Part shown: piece by piece, positions 13,701 to 17,911 of the stretch | How the letters are laid out: each line of letters opens with the position of its first letter | How positions within the stretch are numbered: the stretch's first letter is position 1 | NCBI GenBank assembly: GCA_020630355.1 | Contig: JAHDBO010000010.1 | Coordinates: 1-17,911 of the forward strand | Reading direction: 5' to 3' | DNA: 17,911 nucleotides | DNA from: Saprospiraceae bacterium | Lineage (GTDB): Bacteria; Bacteroidota; Bacteroidia; Chitinophagales; Saprospiraceae | Position numbers and translations under genes: made by a program | Notes under the pieces: model-generated | Told to the model about the DNA's origin: nothing | Database searches by the model: none | Seen by the model: the letters and a program-made list of their open reading frames with translations, nothing else

Positions 13701-16235
13701 ATTCTCGATATAACCTGATTTGAAGACGGTTTTGATGTGATAAACATAGACGCCTTGCATTAATGGTTGTCCACGATAATTGCCATCCCAAGCATTATTG
13801 TAAGGGTCTTCACTATAATACAGTAATCCCCCCCAACGGTCAAATATGGACAATTGAGTACTTTCAATCTCCCCTCTGAACTCAGGAAAAAACGTATCGT
13901 TAATTTGGTCTCCGTTTGGAGTGAATACATTGGGTAGAAATGTCATAGTACGCAATACTTCTATTGTAATATCCTCCGTCTGTACACATCCACTTTCATC
14001 CGTTGCCGTGAGGGTATAAGTTGTCGTTCGAATAGGATTAGCATCAGGGTTGGGACAATCGGCACAAAACAAAGTGCTACTAGGCGACCAACTATAAACT
14101 AAGGTTCCGATATAATCGGTAGAAGAAAACAAGGTCGTAGTCGTTCCTGCTATGATCGTGTCTTCACTGGCAGATACTGCAATGCTCCAGTCTTGTGCTT
14201 CATTAATCGAAAAACTCATAGAGTCCAAACAATTATTGGCATCTAAAAAGTAGATTTGATAATCTCCAGGAGATAAATCAACAAAGGTGCTATCTGATGA
14301 GAAGTTGATATTATCCAAAGAATACTGGATAGGATTTACCCCTCCCACTGGATTGCTAGCTACAATTTGTCCATCATCAAAACCAAAACAACTCACATCC
14401 TCGACATTCAAATCTGCATCAATTTCGGTTTGATTGACCCGAACGGTCACTATCGAATCGCAGCCATCTTCGGCTTTAAAAGTATAGACTGTCGTCGAGC
14501 CTGGTTCTAGCGTGTCGCCATTGTATTCAATCTCATCGTCACTACAAACCTTAAAATCTAAGGCTTGAGAGTAAAAGGTACGTACCCGAACTGTGACCGT
14601 TGAGTCACAACCATTGGTGTCTGTGAAAATATAGTCCCGAAGTGTGCCAGCAGGAAGCATATCTCCATTGTACTCGATTAAAGAACCGTCGCAAGACACA
14701 AAGTCTAGGGTATCAAATGAAATATCAAAAGCTCGAACTTCGACATTGACCAGAGAGTCACAGTCGTTACCTGCCTGAAAAATATACTGTACTGTGTTTC
14801 CACTAAATATTTCATCTCCATTATACAAGACACTCTCCCCTGGACAAACCTCAAACAACAAATCTACTTCGGGTACTTCGATTACATTTACAGTCACCTC
14901 GTCTTGAGAACAAGAACCACTCGGTCCGTTGCTTACTGTCAAGGTGTACGTCATCGTTGTACTTGGTGATGCAATTGGGTTAGGGCAATCTGTACAACTC
15001 AAACCTTCAGAGGGAGACCAATTATAAACCAATGAATTAGAAGCCCCACTACATCCAAGTATCACACTGTCGTCTTCGCAGATACATTGGTCTACACCAG
15101 CACAAGCAAAAGCCACATTGCTAGGAATAAACGCACCATTAAGTACCATCTGCATCACTTGGAGGGAAGGTCCTGATATAGCAGGTCTAAAAGTAGTGGC
15201 ACCATGTCCACCTAGATAGATAACATTACCACCTGTCACTGCGCCATTGACATCTGCGACAGACATTACGGTGCGTCCAGCTTGATTTTCCAAGACGGTG
15301 TAGCTATATGGGTGATAATTACTAGAACCTCTTAGCCAATAATTAGATAATGTACCATAATAGCCTCTATCTATTTCTCCAGTAACTTGAATAATGGGCA
15401 TTTCATTATTGCTAAATACATAGCCAATATTATTATTCTCAGCTGTTCCAAACAAGACCCCTGAAGTGGTTTGAAAAAGTCCTGCATTCTCAAAAGCCCC
15501 TACACTGCTACATTGAGCTAAGAAATTACCTCCATTTTCTAGAAAATCACGGAGGCTAGGTATATAACTAGAGTTCGTGATAATCTCTAGGTGCGGCTGT
15601 GTTATATAAGTGTAGCAGGAATAATCTTGAAAAAACTCGGCACTCCCGATACCCGTGAAAGGTATTCCCGCCAATCTGAAGATAGCCCTGTGTTCTTCCT
15701 CCCATTCTCCATCCGTCAAAACGGCTATTTTGGGTGCAAACTGAAGCGTATGCGCTACATCTACATCCACATTTTCTCGTAGTTCGTAAACCTGCACCGC
15801 TCTGAAAGAGCGTTGGATTAAATCATCAACTGTGTTTTGGCTGCTGCTTGTACCATTGATACAGGAGTTGGTTTCCAAATCATCTACACTAACGACAAAA
15901 GCACCATGTCTAAAAGAAGCCATTATCTCATCTAGTTCGGTAGGGTACTTACGGGCACATAATGCCGAAAAATCTACATCGTTGCGTTCTTTTCCAGATT
16001 TTATGACCCATTTTACAGGAATATCATTATTTAGAAGCGCATAAACCAGCCCGTAAGCAGTGAGCACATATTGCCCCGCTCCATTGGATTGATAGGTATC
16101 ATCCATCGGGATAATGTAAGAACCAGAAGGGATAGTCTCTATATTGGGTGCGCGCCCAGGCAAATCTTGAGCATATCCTTGAGTGGAAACCCCAATCATT
16201 ACTAAGAAAACAATATAAACAATACAGGTGCGCAT
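13671..16235 (-). CDS. T9SS type B secreted protein with gliding-motility C-terminal domain
   Basis: The 854-aa product has a signal peptide (cleavage expected after GYA, residue 22). Residues about 30-375 look like an alpha/beta domain of the class I amidotransferase-like kind: IAVLTDGEWEEEHRAIF (170-186), FLENGGNFLAQCSSVGAF (231-248) with Cys242 at the place of a nucleophile, and GGNVIYLGGHGATTF (335-349). The call of that fold is inference. A PKD-like module follows (YNWSPSEGL to TYTLTVSN, 404-436). Then come three repeats of about 50 aa centred on YNGD (471, 522, 571) and CDS (492, 543, 592), an SprB-like repeat (VSCFGFDDGQI to NNCLDS, 614-672) and a second PKD-like module (714-745). The T9SS type B sorting domain covers 765-854 (FLPNVFTPNGDQINDTF, IFDRWGGLLY, LMQGVYVYHI). 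It is thus a large secreted surface protein, possibly adhesive. Confidence 0.92.
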   Translation of the reverse strand: MRTCIVYIVFLVMIGVSTQGYAQDLPGRAPNIETIPSGSYIIPMDDTYQSNGAGQYVLTAYGLVYALLNNDIPVKWVIKSGKERNDVDFSALCARKYPTELDEIMASFRHGAFVVSVDDLETNSCINGTSSSQNTVDDLIQRSFRAVQVYELRENVDVDVAHTLQFAPKIAVLTDGEWEEEHRAIFRLAGIPFTGIGSAEFFQDYSCYTYITQPHLEIITNSSYIPSLRDFLENGGNFLAQCSSVGAFENAGLFQTTSGVLFGTAENNNIGYVFSNNEMPIIQVTGEIDRGYYGTLSNYWLRGSSNYHPYSYTVLENQAGRTVMSVADVNGAVTGGNVIYLGGHGATTFRPAISGPSLQVMQMVLNGAFIPSNVAFACAGVDQCICEDDSVILGCSGASNSLVYNWSPSEGLSCTDCPNPIASPSTTMTYTLTVSNGPSGSCSQDEVTVNVIEVPEVDLLFEVCPGESVLYNGDEIFSGNTVQYIFQAGNDCDSLVNVEVRAFDISFDTLDFVSCDGSLIEYNGDMLPAGTLRDYIFTDTNGCDSTVTVRVRTFYSQALDFKVCSDDEIEYNGDTLEPGSTTVYTFKAEDGCDSIVTVRVNQTEIDADLNVEDVSCFGFDDGQIVASNPVGGVNPIQYSLDNINFSSDSTFVDLSPGDYQIYFLDANNCLDSMSFSINEAQDWSIAVSASEDTIIAGTTTTLFSSTDYIGTLVYSWSPSSTLFCADCPNPDANPIRTTTYTLTATDESGCVQTEDITIEVLRTMTFLPNVFTPNGDQINDTFFPEFRGEIESTQLSIFDRWGGLLYYSEDPYNNAWDGNYRGQPLMQGVYVYHIKTVFKSGYIENLSGDVTLLR

Positions 16236-16315
16236 AGAGAATACTTTAGCTTTTAAAACGCTATTTTGATGGGAGAAGTCTTAAAACTCCTTTATAATTT
16301 AACTTAATTTTAAAC

Positions 16316-16340
16316 AAAAAGGGGAGAATAACCCCTTTTT
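16316..16340. terminator. Bidirectional terminator downstream of the amidase gene
   Basis: Nine-base arms AAAAAGGGG (16316-16324) and CCCCTTTTT (16332-16340) pair perfectly across a 7-nt loop. On the minus strand the stem is followed by T-rich sequence, so it should end the amidase transcript about 155 nt after its stop codon. It also lies upstream of the T9SS type B gene and would insulate it. Confidence 0.8.
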
Positions 16341-16494
16341 CTATTAGATTTCGATCTTTTGTTATTACAAAACTAAGCAATCACCTTCCCAACAATCACA
16401 TCTTCTAGTAGAAACACACCAAATAAAATATTGTTTTTATGGATTGTATTTATAGAATCATTTGGTCTAGCAAATGACATTTTTCAGGATTTCA

Positions 16495-17811
16495 TTACGG
16501 CTTTATATGAAAATACGCTTCTTTAACGGGTACTTTATATCCATTTTTGTAGGCAACAATGAAGGCATCTTTAAACCCGATTCTTTTCAAAACTGCCAGT
16601 CTCTTTTTTGCTTTGGGGAGATCAAAATAACTATTTGTCACGTACTTAAACACACCGTTTTCCAGTATTTGACTGACGTCTTTAACCGCTTGCCATTTCC
16701 TTTCCGTTCTTTTTAATTCAGTTTGTGAGGCAGCTAGCTGGATTTTCAATTCAACCACTGCCTTATCCATTACAGGGTGAACATCAGTTATCTGTTTTTT
16801 CCGAGACGTGGTCGGTGGGATTTTATTTTTGACTTTTTTGTCTTTTACTACAATTACCCTAGTTGTTTCTCCAGTTTCTATTTCCTGTTTATATTCAGAA
16901 AGCGCATTTAAAATGGAAGCAGCAACTTGTTTTTGTCCTTCTTTAGAATTTAAATATTTTCTATCTCTAAAATTACTCAAATAGCCCATCTCAACCAATA
17001 CACTAGGCATCGAAGTCGCTTTCAGTACTACAAAACCTGCTTGTTTGACCCCTCTGCTTTTCTTGATCGAGGTCCCTGATTGTAATTGCTTTTCTATTTT
17101 TGAAGCCAATAAAATACTTTGCTCCAAAGAATTACTCTGGTCTATTTCTGATAGAATATGCCCTTCTGTCGAATTAGGATTCAACCAACTGTACTTAGTT
17201 TGGTAATCTTCTTCTAAAAAAATAGACTCATTTTCTCGCTTAACCACTTCGAGGTTTTCTTTGCTTTTGTGCAAACCCAACACATAGGTTTCAGAACCGT
17301 TGACACGTGTATTTTTAGGCAGTGCATTGCAATGGAGCGAGATAAATAAATCCGAATTGCTATTATTCGCGATAGCTGCTCGTTTATTCAAAGAAATAAA
17401 TTTGTCCGATTGGCGTGTATAGACAACCTTTATCTCTGGATAATACGTCTTTATGAGTGTGCCCAATTCTAGTGCTGCCGAAAGTGTGATGTTTTTTTCC
17501 TTGTACCCTTTACCATTTGAGCCCTTATCCCGACCACCATGACCAGCATCGATAGTAATCGTTCGAAGCCTATAATTAGGTTTCGCTTTTAGGACATCCT
17601 TTGCTAGCATTCTGCCAAAGGGAATAGCTTTCCCTTCATCATGCACCGAGGTACATGTTTGGCTACATTGGTGGAATTGATAGGAATCTTGCGGGGATAT
17701 GTTATTTTTGCCTGCATTAGTAGCAGGACCAACATTTAAAAAGTTAAAACACAAGATGCCTAGCGGCAATATTGAAAATAAAGACGTTTGAAACAATGTC
17801 GTTTTCATCAT
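16495..17811 (-). CDS. Secreted zinc N-acetylmuramoyl-L-alanine amidase
   Basis: The 438-aa product has an N-terminal hydrophobic export segment (about 6-26). It carries an amidase_3 domain (about 83-308) that cleaves the amide bond between muramic acid and the stem peptide in peptidoglycan, as in daughter-cell separation. Zinc ligands are His91 in TIDAGHGG, Glu105 in GYKEKN and His160 in FISLHCNA; the catalytic glutamate is Glu274 in SVLVEMGYLSN. About 310-350 is a basic, low-complexity linker. The C-terminus (about 352-435) resembles a SPOR-type fold (ELKIQLAASQTEL, then FKYVTNSYFDLPKAKKRLAVL and GFKDAFIVAYKNGYKVPVKEA), which would bind denuded glycan at the division site. This layout is usual in Bacteroidota. 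A second ATG follows at once (17808). It is a single gene, ending upstream of the 16316-16340 hairpin. Confidence 0.93.
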   Translation of the reverse strand: MMKTTLFQTSLFSILPLGILCFNFLNVGPATNAGKNNISPQDSYQFHQCSQTCTSVHDEGKAIPFGRMLAKDVLKAKPNYRLRTITIDAGHGGRDKGSNGKGYKEKNITLSAALELGTLIKTYYPEIKVVYTRQSDKFISLNKRAAIANNSNSDLFISLHCNALPKNTRVNGSETYVLGLHKSKENLEVVKRENESIFLEEDYQTKYSWLNPNSTEGHILSEIDQSNSLEQSILLASKIEKQLQSGTSIKKSRGVKQAGFVVLKATSMPSVLVEMGYLSNFRDRKYLNSKEGQKQVAASILNALSEYKQEIETGETTRVIVVKDKKVKNKIPPTTSRKKQITDVHPVMDKAVVELKIQLAASQTELKRTERKWQAVKDVSQILENGVFKYVTNSYFDLPKAKKRLAVLKRIGFKDAFIVAYKNGYKVPVKEAYFHIKP

Positions 17812-17911
17812 AGAAGCTTGGCAGCGTTAGTGCTGTTCTATTAAAAATAAAATATTTAATAAAATGGGATAGTGCGTATTCAAAGTATGTTACTAACAAT
17901 TATACATAAAA

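Noticed and set aside
1..17911. CRISPR array, tRNA or rRNA genes, transposase, phage or toxin-antitoxin genes
   Set aside because: I looked for regularly spaced repeats, tRNA-like cloverleaf blocks and hallmark proteins on both strands and found none.

Overview
The window looks like chromosomal DNA from a member of the Bacteroidota. Three things point there. Two secreted proteins end in the sorting domains of the type IX secretion system (T9SS), one type A and one type B (gliding-motility-associated C-terminal domain). Lipoproteins and signal peptides have the Bacteroidota style. Several intergenic regions carry TAnnTTTG, the -7 element read by the Bacteroidota primary sigma factor, and there are no strong Shine-Dalgarno sites. 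The protein styles suggest the Saprospirales/Cytophagales side of the phylum, but that is only an inference. I see no rRNA, tRNA, CRISPR array, transposase, phage gene or plasmid replication gene.

Layout. 1-401 is non-coding and holds a 179-bp imperfect palindrome (73-251) that resembles a MITE-like repeat. 402-1842 (+) is an RluA-type pseudouridine synthase whose 3' end overlaps a small secreted protein of unknown function. 1879-5950 (-) holds a CorC/TlyC-like CBS membrane protein, a seven-helix membrane patatin-like phospholipase and a DUF4920 lipoprotein, probably partly co-transcribed. 5951-6350 is an AT-rich control region with nested inverted repeats. It leads into a subtilisin-family lipoprotein (6351-7907, +) that ends at a textbook terminator. 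8187-9056 (-) contains a 51-aa two-helix membrane protein and a secreted C2-like protein. 9389-10366 (+) is a short-chain-type polyprenyl diphosphate synthase. 10436-11962 (-) is a secreted T9SS type A cargo with base composition richer in G+C than its neighbours. 12213-13700 (+) is a PLP-dependent group II decarboxylase whose 3' end overlaps by 30 bp a large T9SS type B protein (13671-16235, -). 16495-17811 (-) is a secreted zinc N-acetylmuramoyl-L-alanine amidase.

How it fits together. Most of the products act at or beyond the cell envelope: a peptidoglycan amidase, a membrane phospholipase, a CBS membrane protein, lipoproteins, T9SS cargo and a protease. The isoprenoid synthase supplies prenyl chains for quinones, carotenoids or lipid carriers. 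Apart from the 5950-to-1879 unit and the rluA-linked pair, the genes look like separate transcription units, often convergent with hairpins between them. I do not see one clear multi-gene novel system. The items most worth a second look are the 179-bp palindrome with its internal 44-codon frame, the subtilase with a replaced oxyanion-hole asparagine, the membrane-fused patatin, the 51-aa membrane protein, and the repeat-bearing T9SS protein with an amidotransferase-like N-terminal half.
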